64,000 nt of DNA from SFFI01 sp964398655 (lineage in GTDB: Bacteria > Bacillota > Clostridia > Saccharofermentanales > DTU023). The notes beneath the pieces were generated by a model. The model was not told where the DNA came from. It was given only the letters and a program-made list of their open reading frames with translations, and did not search any database. The stretch's first letter is position 1, and each line of letters begins with the position of its first letter. Location of the stretch: the NCBI GenBank assembly GCA_964398655.1, contig CAYNNG010000006.1, positions 4,252 to 68,251 of the forward strand, in the 5' to 3' direction. This document shows, piece after piece, positions 42,830-52,193 of the stretch. The position numbers and the translations under genes were made by a program.

Positions 42830-44209
42830 ATGCTCAAAAAATCTCAAGTTGAAGGCATTTTGGCGGCCGCTCTGACGGGTGGCGCGGAATTTGCCGAAGT
42901 CTTTGTAGAAGACAAGGACAACACCAGGCTTAGCTACCTGGATGACAAACTAGACTCTATCTCTTTAGGCCGCGATTATGGTCTGGGCCTGCGCCTGATT
43001 AAAGGCTTTGAACAGGTTTATGCCTATACTTCTGACCTCAGTGAGAAGAACCTGCTGGCTCTGGCCAAGTCTTCGGCGGAGGCCTTAAGTGGCAAATCTG
43101 GTCAAAAGGTTTTGGCCTTTGAAAACCAGCCCGCGCGTCAGGTCAATATTATCCGGATCCTGCCTGGAGAAATTGCCCTGCGGAAGAAGCTTGACCTCTG
43201 CAAGGAAGCCTTCCATACCGCGAAAGACTATGATCCTTGCATTGTCCAAGCCGTTGCCATGTATATGGACGAAGACCAAAAGGTCCTCATCGCCAACTCG
43301 GAAGGACTTTGGGTAGAAGACCAAAGGGTCCGCACTCGCTTTATGGTGAGCGCGGTGGCCAGCGATGGTAAAGATATGCAGACGGGCTTTATGGGCCCAG
43401 GCGCCTCTCAAGGTTTTGAATTCTTTGAAGACCACGATGTTAATGACATCGCGCAAGAAGCTGCTCGAATCGCGACAACCATGATCAAGGCCGACTACGC
43501 TCCCTCAGGCGCTATGCCGGTTATTATGGACAATGCCTTTGGTGGCGTGCTTTTCCACGAAGCTTGCGGTCACGGCTTGGAAGCCTCCTTTGTATCCAAG
43601 GGTGTGTCAGTCTACACCGGTAAGCTGGGCCAGCAAATTGCTTCGCCCCTGGTTACAGCCCTGGATGATGGCACGCTCTTAAACGGCTGGGGGTCTTCCG
43701 GTTATGACGATGAGGGTACCCCGACCCAGCGCAACCTGCTGATCGAAAATGGTGTGCTCAAGTCCTATCTGGTAGACCGGCTCAATGGCAAGCGCATGGG
43801 CTTAGCCTCTACGGGTTCTGCCCGCCGGCAAAACTACCGCTTTGCCCCCACTTCCCGGATGAATAACACCTTTATCGCTCCGGGGGACTCTACCCGGGAA
43901 GAAATTATCGCCAACACAGAATATGGCCTCTATGCCAAGAGCTTAGGCGGCGGTTCGGTAGACGTCACCACCGGTGAATTTAACTTTGCCGTGGCTGAAG
44001 GCTATCTGGTAAAGGATGGCCAAATCGTCAAACCCGTACGTGGCGCTTCACTGATTGGTACAGGCCTTGAAGTCCTGCAAAAAATCGACATGGTGGGCGA
44101 TGACTTTGCTCTGGGCCAGGGTATGTGCGGAGCTTCTTCGGGCTCTATACCTGCAGCCTTAGGCCAACCCCCCTTACGGATCAGCCGGCTCACCGTAGGC
44201 GGTAGATAA
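42830..44209 (+). CDS. tldD: TldD metalloprotease subunit
   Basis: 459 residues after AAAGGTG. TldD holds the active site of the TldD/TldE peptidase, which trims unfolded peptides such as microcin precursors and antitoxins. The zinc site HEACGHGLEA (about residue 246) is the usual HExxxH. The opening (EVFVEDKDNTRLSYLDDKL), GFMGPGASQGFEFFED, the GWGSSGYDDEGTPTQRN block and GASSGSIPAALGQPPLRI near the end are all family features. 18 bp ahead of tldE. Confidence 0.95.
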   Translation: MLKKSQVEGILAAALTGGAEFAEVFVEDKDNTRLSYLDDKLDSISLGRDYGLGLRLIKGFEQVYAYTSDLSEKNLLALAKSSAEALSGKSGQKVLAFENQPARQVNIIRILPGEIALRKKLDLCKEAFHTAKDYDPCIVQAVAMYMDEDQKVLIANSEGLWVEDQRVRTRFMVSAVASDGKDMQTGFMGPGASQGFEFFEDHDVNDIAQEAARIATTMIKADYAPSGAMPVIMDNAFGGVLFHEACGHGLEASFVSKGVSVYTGKLGQQIASPLVTALDDGTLLNGWGSSGYDDEGTPTQRNLLIENGVLKSYLVDRLNGKRMGLASTGSARRQNYRFAPTSRMNNTFIAPGDSTREEIIANTEYGLYAKSLGGGSVDVTTGEFNFAVAEGYLVKDGQIVKPVRGASLIGTGLEVLQKIDMVGDDFALGQGMCGASSGSIPAALGQPPLRISRLTVGGR

Positions 44210-44227
44210 GGGAGATAGGAGGATAAG

Positions 44228-45565
44228 ATGGATAAACGTGAATTTGCGGAAAAACTCTTAACAGCCGCCCAGGACCGCTATCAAGAGGCAGAGGTCTTCT
44301 TTGTAGGCTCCACGGCTACGAGTATTGAACTATATAACGGATCTTTAGAAAAGTTTGAAATTGCTGACTCCCGCGGCCTCCAGCTCGCGGTCATTCAGGA
44401 TGGGGTTAAGGCCCTGGCCTATACCGAAGAATTGACTGAAGAGTCTGTAGATTATCTCATGGACCAGGTTCAGGCCATTTTAGACCTAGGCCAGCCTGCG
44501 GAAGACCTACCCAGTTTTTATGAGGGTAAGGATGAGCTCCGCCCCCTGCCCGAGCAGAAAAAGTTCCAACTGGATACCGAGCAAGCGATGGCCAGTCTGC
44601 AAGAGCTCCAGCAGGAAGTCCAAAAGTTCACTTCTGAAGCCAAGATGATCACCTTGGAACTGGGCGCCAACGCGGGCGACCAATTTATCTGCAACAGCAA
44701 GGGCCTGGACCGCAGCGGTCAGGCTGGCCAAGGCCAGATCATTGTTTACGTGGTTCTGGCTCGGGGCGAGGAAATGCAAAATGGCTTCTCCTTCCGTGTC
44801 TTCTCCGACTTGGCAGAAGTGGACCTGGCGGAATTGGCTAAAGAGGCTGTGGACAAGGCAGAGTCCAACTTTGGCGGCCAAAGCTGCAAGTCTGGCCAGT
44901 ACCCTGTCATCATTGAAAATGATTGCTTTGCTTCCCTGCTTATGGCCCTGTCCCCAGCTTTCTCCGCCGAAAGCGTGCAGAAGGGGGTTTCCTTACTCAA
45001 GGGCCGCATGGGCCAGCGTATTGCTTCGGAGCATTTCTGCCTTTATACAGACCCCATGCATCCAGCCTGCCCCGCTCCGCATAATTTTGACGATGAGGGC
45101 GTGGCAACCCAGAAGCTCTGCCTGGTAGACCAAGGTGTGCTCAAGTCCTACCTGCATACCTTAGAAACCGCCAAAAAAGATGGCACCGAACCCACAGGAA
45201 CCGCTTCTCGTTCCTACAAGGGTAAGGCCAGCCCCTGGGCCGACTTCTTCTACATGCAGGAAGGGGACAAGGACTTTGACCAGCTCTTGGCCGAAGTTGG
45301 CGAGGGTATCTTGATTACGGACCTACAGGGCCTGCACTCCGGCCTCGACCCGATTAGCGGAGACTTCTCCCTGGCGGCCAAGGGCTTCGCGATTTCCGAA
45401 GGCAAGAAGGGCCGACCCATTAAGCAAATCACCGTGGCCGGCAACCTGATCGACCTGCTGGAGGGAATCAAGGAAGTGGGAGCAGATGCTAAACTCAGCA
45501 CCTACGGCTCCTACATCCCTTCAGTTTATGTAGAAGCCATGGCGATTGCGGGTGATCAGGACTAA
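44228..45565 (+). CDS. pmbA: TldE/PmbA metalloprotease partner subunit
   Basis: 445 residues, start after ATAGGAGGATAAG. It is paralogous to TldD but without the HExxxH site, as is normal for TldE. Seen are SIELYNGSLEKFEIADSRGL, GRMGQRIASEHFCLYTD, HNFDDEGVATQKLCLVDQGV and the closing LSTYGSYIPSVYVEAMAIAG. It forms the heterodimeric peptidase with TldD from the gene just before. A terminator hairpin follows 31 bp after the stop. Confidence 0.94.
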   Translation: MDKREFAEKLLTAAQDRYQEAEVFFVGSTATSIELYNGSLEKFEIADSRGLQLAVIQDGVKALAYTEELTEESVDYLMDQVQAILDLGQPAEDLPSFYEGKDELRPLPEQKKFQLDTEQAMASLQELQQEVQKFTSEAKMITLELGANAGDQFICNSKGLDRSGQAGQGQIIVYVVLARGEEMQNGFSFRVFSDLAEVDLAELAKEAVDKAESNFGGQSCKSGQYPVIIENDCFASLLMALSPAFSAESVQKGVSLLKGRMGQRIASEHFCLYTDPMHPACPAPHNFDDEGVATQKLCLVDQGVLKSYLHTLETAKKDGTEPTGTASRSYKGKASPWADFFYMQEGDKDFDQLLAEVGEGILITDLQGLHSGLDPISGDFSLAAKGFAISEGKKGRPIKQITVAGNLIDLLEGIKEVGADAKLSTYGSYIPSVYVEAMAIAGDQD

Positions 45566-45596
45566 GGTCCGGAATCAGGATCAACAGCTGGTCCCC

Positions 45597-45626
45597 AGCC
45601 CCTGCCCCTCTGGACAGGGGCTTTAG
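45597..45626 (+). terminator. Terminator after tldE
   Basis: AGCCCCTG pairs with CAGGGGCT; the tail is TTAGCTTAA, a modest T tract. Confidence 0.65.
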
Positions 45627-45654
45627 CTTAAAATAAAGGAAATTCTGCCAGGGC

Positions 45655-45683
45655 TTGAAATCTCAAATATTAAATGTTACTAT
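45655..45683 (+). promoter_or_regulatory. tRNA-Val promoter
   Basis: TTGAAA (45655-45660), 17-bp spacer, TACTAT (45678-45683), 29 bp before the tRNA. Confidence 0.75.
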
Positions 45684-45712
45684 ACGAAAGCTTTTGCTCT
45701 AGCGAGCCAAAG

Positions 45713-45788
45713 GGGAGTATAGCTCAGCTGGGAGAGCGCTTGCCTTACAAGCAAGATGTCACAGGTTCGAGCCCTGTTACTCCCACCA
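45713..45788 (+). tRNA. tRNA-Val (TAC)
   Basis: Acceptor GGGAGTA with TACTCCC, anticodon stem CTTGC/GCAAG with loop CTTACAA giving anticodon TAC, T arm ACAGGTTCGAGCCCTGT, discriminator A73, encoded CCA. Confidence 0.97.
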
Positions 45789-45789
45789 C

Positions 45790-45827
45790 AAAGACGAGAG
45801 GATAACTCCTCTCGTCTTTCGTCTTTT
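45790..45827 (+). terminator. Terminator after tRNA-Val
   Basis: AAGACGAGAGG pairs with CCTCTCGTCTT around a 6-base loop, followed by TCGTCTTTT. Confidence 0.85.
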
Positions 45828-45878
45828 ATGGGGCAAAATGCAGCCCTTAAAGGCAGCCTTTAAAGGAAGAAGGAAGAG

Positions 45879-47618
45879 ATGACCCATCAGCCAGAAGACA
45901 GGCAAAAGCGGATGCCGCGCCGCCCCCTCAGGCGAGCTGGCCAGCCCTTCGCTGCAGATCCATCACAAAATTCTTACACAAATAATGAAGCAAGGGGCGA
46001 GAGTCCTGCTAGCAGGCTAAGAGACCGTGGGCCTAGAAGCCGGACTTCCCAAGGAGGCCCGGGGAGGTTCGCTGGAGGCCGGAGGACAAGGCCTGACAAT
46101 TCTGCCGGGCCGAGAGACCAGACTCAGGACCCCAGTTACCTAAAGACAGAGAGCCCAGCGCCCCAGGCTAAGGGCCCCAAGACGGGCTTTTCCGGTAAGG
46201 AAAAGCTGGCTGCCCTGATCTTATTTGTCCTCCTTCTCGCTTTACTCATCGTAGTTGCGAAATATAAGTACTCTCCCCAGCCCCAGACCGACCTGCAGGC
46301 AGGGTCTAAGCCGTTAATCCAAGGCCAGGAAGAAGGCCAGGGCCAAGACGATGACCAGGTTCAGGGGAAGCTAGGCGAAGATCAGGACGGAATGGCACCA
46401 GACCAAGGCACAGGCCAGGGAGAAGACCCAGCCCAGGCTGCCAAAACCCCGCAGGGAGCAGACGGAGAAACTTTTACCATCGCGGCGGTAGGCGATGTCC
46501 TTATCCATGACGCCATCTTAAATGCGGGTGCGCAGGAAGACGGGACCTACGATTTCCGCCCCCTCTTTACCCATCTTGCCCCCATCATTGAGCAGGCGGA
46601 CCTGGCCGCTTTCGATATGGAAGGTGTCTTCCGCGGGGCCCCTTACGCGGGCTACCCCTCCTTTTCAGTACCGGAAGACCTGGCCGACAACCTCAAAGAC
46701 CTGGGTTTTGACCTGGCCATCACGGCCAATAACCACGCGATGGACTTTGATGTGGATGCCATGATGCGGACCGCCCGTGTGGCCAAGGAGGCGGGTCTCA
46801 TTCCCGTGGGGACCCGGGCAGACTTCGGCGACCCTACTTTCTTCATTCAGGATATTAACGGGATCAAGGTAGGAATTTCCGCCTTTACCTATGAATCACC
46901 CCGCCAAGGAACCGACCTCTCCCTGCGCAGTTTTAATAATGTTCCCATCTCGGTTAAGAACTCCCAACTTATTGACTCCTTTTATGTGAGCCTGGACTGG
47001 CCGGACTTCTGGGAGGAAGATGCCGCTCGCCTGGAGGACCGGGTCAAGGAGATGAGAAAGGCGGGGGCCGAGGTCATTATCTTCTTCATGCACTGGGGTA
47101 CGGAATATGCCGAAGGGCGCGACCAGGCCCAGGGCTACTATGCCCAGGTTTTAGCTAACAGCGGGGTAGACCTGGTTTTGGGCTGCGGCCCCCACGTGAT
47201 TCAGGAAATCCGGGCAGTGCCTGCAGAAGAGGGAGACCACACCATGCTCTGCTTCTATTCTGTAGGCAACTGTGTCTCTAACCAGCAGTACGACACCGGC
47301 AACTCCGAGGGCAGAGCCCAGGACGGACTAGTTGCTCTGGCCTCCTTTAAACGCGGCAAAAACGGTAAGGTAGCCCTGGACCGCGCGGGCTATGTGGCCC
47401 ACACCGTGTACAAGGAATACCCCGAAAAGGGTGACCGACCCTACACCAAGGCCCTGGCCATCCCTATTGAGCAGGGCCTCAAGGACCCTCAAGCCTGGCA
47501 GCTCACGGACCAGGCCCTGGCCGACCTCAAAGCTGCTCAAAGCCGAGTTAAGGCTATCATGGACACCAACGAGCCCCGAGACCTGCCCCTCCAGGCCTAC
47601 TCTGGTTTTTTTGAATAA
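45879..47618 (+). CDS. CapA-family (poly-gamma-glutamate synthesis type) metallophosphatase-like protein
   Basis: 579 residues. A long, polar, Arg/Pro-rich cytoplasmic start (to about 105) precedes one helix (KLAALILFVLLLALLIVVAK) and a Gln/Asp/Gly-rich linker. The CapA domain begins near residue 200 with FTIAAVGDVLIHDAIL and has AAFDMEGVFRGAP, LAITANNHAMDF (metal ligands), KAGAEVIIFFMHWGTEYAEG and LVLGCGPHVIQEI. CapA proteins help export or anchor polyglutamate in capsulate bacilli, but most homologues outside cap operons are of unknown role. No capB or capC is nearby. It stands alone. Confidence 0.9.
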   Translation: MTHQPEDRQKRMPRRPLRRAGQPFAADPSQNSYTNNEARGESPASRLRDRGPRSRTSQGGPGRFAGGRRTRPDNSAGPRDQTQDPSYLKTESPAPQAKGPKTGFSGKEKLAALILFVLLLALLIVVAKYKYSPQPQTDLQAGSKPLIQGQEEGQGQDDDQVQGKLGEDQDGMAPDQGTGQGEDPAQAAKTPQGADGETFTIAAVGDVLIHDAILNAGAQEDGTYDFRPLFTHLAPIIEQADLAAFDMEGVFRGAPYAGYPSFSVPEDLADNLKDLGFDLAITANNHAMDFDVDAMMRTARVAKEAGLIPVGTRADFGDPTFFIQDINGIKVGISAFTYESPRQGTDLSLRSFNNVPISVKNSQLIDSFYVSLDWPDFWEEDAARLEDRVKEMRKAGAEVIIFFMHWGTEYAEGRDQAQGYYAQVLANSGVDLVLGCGPHVIQEIRAVPAEEGDHTMLCFYSVGNCVSNQQYDTGNSEGRAQDGLVALASFKRGKNGKVALDRAGYVAHTVYKEYPEKGDRPYTKALAIPIEQGLKDPQAWQLTDQALADLKAAQSRVKAIMDTNEPRDLPLQAYSGFFE

Positions 47619-47666
47619 GGTACTCGGAATCAGTTAGAATAAAAGCATCTCTAGAAAGGGACGCCT

Positions 47667-48665
47667 ATGCCAAATAATCAGCCTAAAAAGAAATTTACCT
47701 TTAACGGCCGCAATATCGCCCTGATCTTGATCCTGGCCCTGGTGGTTTATATTGTTTCCACGGGGGTTTACACGGTCAAGGAGAGCGAGCAGGCCGTAAT
47801 TCAGACCTTTGGTAAGTACACTTCCACCACGGGCCCTGGCCTCCATGTCAAGCTACCCTGGCCCATCCAGGATGTAACCATCCTCCAGGTCCAGCGCACG
47901 CAAAAGATGGAGCTGGGTTACTACCAAGATGATACTGGTACCTACCATTCAGAAGAGGATGACAGCCTCATGATCACAGGCGATATGAATGTGGTCAACA
48001 TTGACTTCTTCATGGAATGGAAGATCTCCGATCCCCTAAAATATCTTTTCTCTTCCGAAAGACCGGAGGCCATCCTGCGCAACCTGCTCATGTCCTCCGT
48101 GCGGTCTGTTGTGGGGACCAAATCCATTGACGACGTTTTGACTTCGGGGAAGTACGAGATCCAAAACGAAGTCCAAGAGATGATCATGGAAAAGCTGGAA
48201 GAAAATGACATCGGCATCCAAATTCTTGACGTTAAGGTAAACGACTCCGAGCCGCCGACCGAAGAAGTGGCCAAGGCCTTCCGTGACGTAGAAACGGCCA
48301 AGCAGGAGAAGGATATGACCATCAACCGGGCTGCGGAATACCGCAACCGCCGCCTGCCAGAAGCCAAGTCTCAGGCGGACCGTTTAATCAAGGACGCGGA
48401 GGCTTATAAGTCCAGCCGTGTGGCAGAAGCCGAAGGCTTGAGAGACCGCTATCTGGCGATTTATAACGAGTATAAGAACTTCCCGGAGATCAGCCGCAGC
48501 CGTATGTACCTGGAGGTCTTGGAAAAGACCCTGCCTGGTATCAACGTGATTATTGATGAGAGCGGCGAGGTATCCAAATACCTGCCCCTAAAACCCGGCA
48601 GCAGCCTGGAAAATGTGGTCGCGGAACATGAAACTCCGCAGGAAACCGCCAAAGGAGGTAACTAA
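47667..48665 (+). CDS. hflK: Membrane protease modulator HflK
   Basis: 332 residues, start after AGAAAGGGACGCCT. One N-terminal helix (NIALILILALVVYIVSTGVY), then the SPFH/band-7 domain (VKESEQAVIQTFGKYTSTTG, PGLHVKLPWPIQDVTILQV) and a coiled-coil C-terminal part (TINRAAEYRNRRLPEAKSQA). With HflC it forms a large membrane cage around FtsH in proteobacteria. Shorter N terminus than E. coli HflK. 1 bp separates its stop from the hflC start. ftsH lies about 34 kb away in this window. Confidence 0.92.
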   Translation: MPNNQPKKKFTFNGRNIALILILALVVYIVSTGVYTVKESEQAVIQTFGKYTSTTGPGLHVKLPWPIQDVTILQVQRTQKMELGYYQDDTGTYHSEEDDSLMITGDMNVVNIDFFMEWKISDPLKYLFSSERPEAILRNLLMSSVRSVVGTKSIDDVLTSGKYEIQNEVQEMIMEKLEENDIGIQILDVKVNDSEPPTEEVAKAFRDVETAKQEKDMTINRAAEYRNRRLPEAKSQADRLIKDAEAYKSSRVAEAEGLRDRYLAIYNEYKNFPEISRSRMYLEVLEKTLPGINVIIDESGEVSKYLPLKPGSSLENVVAEHETPQETAKGGN

Positions 48666-48666
48666 G

Positions 48667-49791
48667 ATGGCCAAGTGGAATCCTGACGATTTTCAAAAAG
48701 ACCATAACAAGCAAGAGGACAAGAAGTTCTCTTGGTCCTTTGGCTATGGAGAAGACGCGAGCAAGCAAGAGTCCGCGGGCCAGTCGGCACAAGACTCTGC
48801 CGACAAGTCCGAGGATAAGGCCAAGTTTTCTGGCTCTGCAGATAAGCAGGACAAGAGTAAAAAGAAGCCGGGGAAACCTGGTAAGTCCCTCGGCATCTTA
48901 ATTGCTCTGGCGATCATCATCTTCATGATCTTCAACTGCTTTTATATCCTGCCGGAAGGCCAGGTGGCCTATGTCACCCAGTTTGGTAAGATTGTTTCCA
49001 CCAGCAGGGACGCGGGCCTGAAGTTTAAGCTGCCCTTTGTCCAGGACATTAATTTCCTGACCGACAAGATCATGTACTACGACGTCAATCCCTCCGAGGT
49101 CCTCACCGCCGATAAGAAGGCTATGATTGTGGACTCCTATGTCCTGTGGAAGATCGATGACGCGCCTACCTTCATCCGTACGGTGGGGGGCAACACCGAG
49201 GAAATGCAAAAGCGGATTGACGCTTCGGTCTATTCCAACATCAAAAATATCATGGGCCGGCTCCAACAGTCCGAAATTATTACCGACGATGAAAGCTCTC
49301 GCGACTCCCTTAACCAGCAGGTTACCCGCTTTGCCGGCAAGGAACTGTCAAACTACGGGGTTGAAGTCCTGCGCGTGGAAATCCGCCGCTTTGACCTGCC
49401 TAAGGATAACCTTTCTGCGGTGTATGACCGCATGATTTCTGAGCGCCAGCAAATGGCCGTCGCCTTCAAGGCCGATGGTGACTACGAAGCGGCCAAGATG
49501 CGGAATGAGACCGATAAGGAATACGACATCATGATTGGTGAGGCCAAGGCCGAAGCCCGCAGGATTCAAGGCCAGGCTGAAGAAGAGTATATGGCTGTCC
49601 TCAAGGAGATCTATGGTGATAAGGATAGGGCGGATTTCTACCGCTTCACCTTAGAGTTGGATGCCTTAGAGCAGAGCCTGCAAGGGGAGAAGACCGTTAT
49701 CTTAGGACCGGATTCTTTCCTGGCCCAAATGCTGTCTGACGGAGGGATAGACTCCGCCGCGCAGGAAAATACGCAGGAAAAGCAGAAATAA
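48667..49791 (+). CDS. hflC: Membrane protease modulator HflC
   Basis: 374 residues from ATG 48667, 7 bp after AAAGGAGG inside the end of hflK. The N terminus is longer than usual, with about 75 polar, Lys/Asp/Ser-rich residues before the helix (SLGILIALAIIIFMIFNCFY). The SPFH domain follows (EGQVAYVTQFGKIVSTSRDA, GLKFKLPFVQDINFL) with RFDLPKDNLSAVYDRMISER and QMAVAFKADGDYEAAKMRNE, then FLAQML. Partner of HflK. The extended start is a peculiarity of this copy. Confidence 0.92.
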   Translation: MAKWNPDDFQKDHNKQEDKKFSWSFGYGEDASKQESAGQSAQDSADKSEDKAKFSGSADKQDKSKKKPGKPGKSLGILIALAIIIFMIFNCFYILPEGQVAYVTQFGKIVSTSRDAGLKFKLPFVQDINFLTDKIMYYDVNPSEVLTADKKAMIVDSYVLWKIDDAPTFIRTVGGNTEEMQKRIDASVYSNIKNIMGRLQQSEIITDDESSRDSLNQQVTRFAGKELSNYGVEVLRVEIRRFDLPKDNLSAVYDRMISERQQMAVAFKADGDYEAAKMRNETDKEYDIMIGEAKAEARRIQGQAEEEYMAVLKEIYGDKDRADFYRFTLELDALEQSLQGEKTVILGPDSFLAQMLSDGGIDSAAQENTQEKQK

Positions 49792-49850
49792 GGCTAGCAA
49801 GCCGAAAAATACTATGCTAAGATAGTCCGTGTTTCGGAGGTAAGAGAGAA

Positions 49851-50099
49851 ATGCATGTTTTAATCGTGATTCTAGCAGTTTTAGATATAATCGTCTGCGT
49901 TGGCCTGGTTACCCTGGTAGCCTTGCAGGAAGGTGACGAGACTGGCCTGGGCAGCTTAGCAGGCAACTTTGAAACCTTTATGGATAAGTCCAATGGCGGC
50001 AGCTTTGAGGAAAAGCTGCAGAAGTTAACTACCGTCCTGGCAATTTCCTTCGCCGTACTGTCCGTAATCCTCTACCTGCTTACCGGCCGTGTAGCTTAG
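49851..50099 (+). CDS. secG: Protein translocase subunit SecG
   Basis: 82 residues, ATG after GGAGGTAAGAGAGAA. Two helices (LIVILAVLDIIVCVGLVTLV and TTVLAISFAVLSVILYLLTG) joined by a loop with ALQEGDETGLGSLAGNFETF, the typical SecG pattern. It assists SecYEG protein export. Followed by rnr, an arrangement conserved in many Bacillota. Confidence 0.92.
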   Translation: MHVLIVILAVLDIIVCVGLVTLVALQEGDETGLGSLAGNFETFMDKSNGGSFEEKLQKLTTVLAISFAVLSVILYLLTGRVA

Positions 50100-50132
50100 T
50101 TACCAACTAACATTACTAAAACTAGTATGATG

Positions 50133-50162
50133 AGACTGCCCGCTGTTGGCAGTCTTTCTTTT
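50133..50162 (+). terminator. Terminator after secG
   Basis: AGACTGCC pairs with GGCAGTCT around a 7-base loop, followed by TTCTTTT. Confidence 0.8.
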
Positions 50163-50277
50163 ATGAAGATTTAACACAAGGCCCGCCAGGAGACCGGTAT
50201 AGCCAAATAAGGATTATGGTTTCAAGCAAAGCTGCCAGCGCAAGTTCCTGCTTGCGCATTTGTGAATAGGAGTAAAC

Positions 50278-52191
50278 ATGGACAAGTTCGCCAGCCTGCC
50301 TCAAGGCTATGAAATACGCTTAGAAAATCAGCGCGGTTATGTGGGTACTCTGGAGGCTAAGGGCCAAGACCACTATGTGGCTTTAGACAGTCCTGATCCC
50401 CGCTTCGGCCGCTTTATAAAGATTGCCCGCCAGGACTTAAACGGCGCCCCCCTGGGCATGAAAGTTGTCGTTGAACTTACTGGCGTAGTTTCCGAAGAGG
50501 AGGCCCACGGCAAGATTATTGAGGTCCTGGGCGATCCCGGTAAGGGGGATGTCGCCATCACGGGTATCATCCGGTCATACCTCCTGCGGGAAGCCTTTCC
50601 GCCCGCCGCCTTAGAGGAAGTGGAGGACATGCCGGTGGATCCTGACCCTGCGGATCTGGAAGCAGAAATTACCCAGGGCCGCTTGGACCTGCGCGACCAG
50701 CACACCTACACCATTGACGGCCTGGATGCCCGCGACCTAGACGATGCCATCGCGGTAGAGCGCCTGGGCGAGGGCTACCGGCTCTGGGTCCATATTGCGG
50801 ACGTCAGCCACTATGTCCGGCCAAACACCGAACTAGACAAGGAAGCCTTTAAACGGGCTAATTCGGTTTACCTGGTGGACCGAGTCTTGCCCATGCTGCC
50901 GCCCAAGCTGTCCAACGGACTTTGCAGCCTGAACCCCGGCCACGACCGGCTCTGCCTGTCTTGCCGCATCGACTATAACGCGGAGGGCCAGGTAATCGCT
51001 GGCCAGGTGGCCAAAACGGTTATCCAGTCCAAGGTCAGGTCTTCCTACGAAGAACTGCGGGGGATTTTCGCCGGCCAAGAGCCGGAAGGTCTGCCAGACT
51101 GGTTCTTAGAATCGGTAAGCTTGGCCAGGGAGCTCTCTACCCTGCTCTCCGCCCGGAGAGACCGCCGCGGCGCCCTGGTCTTTGACTTCCCCGAAACCAA
51201 GGTGGTCTTGGATTCTGAAGGTCAGGTTACCGATATTTACGGGGAACAACAGGACGAAGCCAACCAAATTATTGAATCTTTCATGATCGCGGCCAACGAA
51301 TATGTGGCGGCCTTCTGCGATGAATACCGCCTGCCCGCGATTTACCGGGTTCACGAAGACCCACCGGGCGAGAAAATGGACCTGGTCCTGCAATATGCAG
51401 AAGACCTGGGCCTGGGCATCCGGATTCCCCGGGATATTCAGCCTAAAAACCTCCAGCAGCTCTTGGCCAAGATCAAGACCGAACCCTACGGGGCCACCCT
51501 TTCGGAGATGCTCCTGCGGGCCTTGGCTAAGGCTCGCTATGATACGGAAGACTTGGGCCACTTTGGCCTGGCCTCCCAGCAGTATTGCCATTTTACCGCC
51601 CCCATCCGGCGTTATGCCGACCTGGTAGTTCACCGAGCGGTTAAGGCCCAGCTGGAGGGCAAGAACACAGGCAAGCGCCCCAAAAACCTCAAGCTGGTAG
51701 CGGCCCACATTTCCGAGATGGAAAGAGTTTCCATCGACGCGGAGCGAGATTCTGATGACCAAAAGATTGTGGAATATTATGCGGACAAGTTGGGCGAGAC
51801 TTACCAGGGCGAAATCTCTGGCTTTTCCAACTCCAGCTTCTTCGTGCAGCTGCCCAATACCGTAGAAGGGTCTGTGCTCTACGCCAGCATGGATTCTGGC
51901 TACATCAAGTTTTATCCTGACCGCCTCCTGGCTCAAAACCGTGATACGGGAGAATATTACCAGCTGGGCGACCAGGTAAAGATTCAGGTAGCCAGGGTGG
52001 ACCTGGAAAGGCGATTCCTGGACTTCAAGCTCCTCCAGCACGAGGAAACTCCCCTGCATGGCGGGGGCGGTAAGGCCGGCCACCGGCGCAAACAAAAACA
52101 CGACTCACATCAGGCTGCCCCATATGGTGGCAGGCGGAAAAAGAGCCGCGGTCAGCACAAACTGCGGGGTAAGGGCCGGAAGAAAAGGTAG
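50278..52191 (+). CDS. rnr: Ribonuclease R (short form)
   Basis: 637 residues, ATG after AATAGGAGTAAAC. A 3'-5' exoribonuclease of the RNB family. It begins within what is the second cold-shock-like domain of longer homologues, so the usual helix-turn-helix and first cold-shock domain are absent. The catalytic RNB domain has IDGLDARDLDDAIAVERLG (metal-binding Asp cluster, about residue 150), IADVSHYV, RANSVYLVDRVLPMLPPKLS and PIRRYADLVVHRAVKAQ. An S1 domain and a Lys/Arg/Gly-rich tail (HRRKQKHDSHQ, GRRKKSRGQHK) follow. Convergent with the HPr-like gene, 2 bp apart. Confidence 0.92.
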   Translation: MDKFASLPQGYEIRLENQRGYVGTLEAKGQDHYVALDSPDPRFGRFIKIARQDLNGAPLGMKVVVELTGVVSEEEAHGKIIEVLGDPGKGDVAITGIIRSYLLREAFPPAALEEVEDMPVDPDPADLEAEITQGRLDLRDQHTYTIDGLDARDLDDAIAVERLGEGYRLWVHIADVSHYVRPNTELDKEAFKRANSVYLVDRVLPMLPPKLSNGLCSLNPGHDRLCLSCRIDYNAEGQVIAGQVAKTVIQSKVRSSYEELRGIFAGQEPEGLPDWFLESVSLARELSTLLSARRDRRGALVFDFPETKVVLDSEGQVTDIYGEQQDEANQIIESFMIAANEYVAAFCDEYRLPAIYRVHEDPPGEKMDLVLQYAEDLGLGIRIPRDIQPKNLQQLLAKIKTEPYGATLSEMLLRALAKARYDTEDLGHFGLASQQYCHFTAPIRRYADLVVHRAVKAQLEGKNTGKRPKNLKLVAAHISEMERVSIDAERDSDDQKIVEYYADKLGETYQGEISGFSNSSFFVQLPNTVEGSVLYASMDSGYIKFYPDRLLAQNRDTGEYYQLGDQVKIQVARVDLERRFLDFKLLQHEETPLHGGGGKAGHRRKQKHDSHQAAPYGGRRKKSRGQHKLRGKGRKKR

Positions 52192-52193
52192 GC

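Noticed and set aside
51106..52101. A 331-codon minus-strand frame inside rnr
   Set aside because: It is antisense to conserved RNB-domain motifs and has no ribosome site or recognisable motif.
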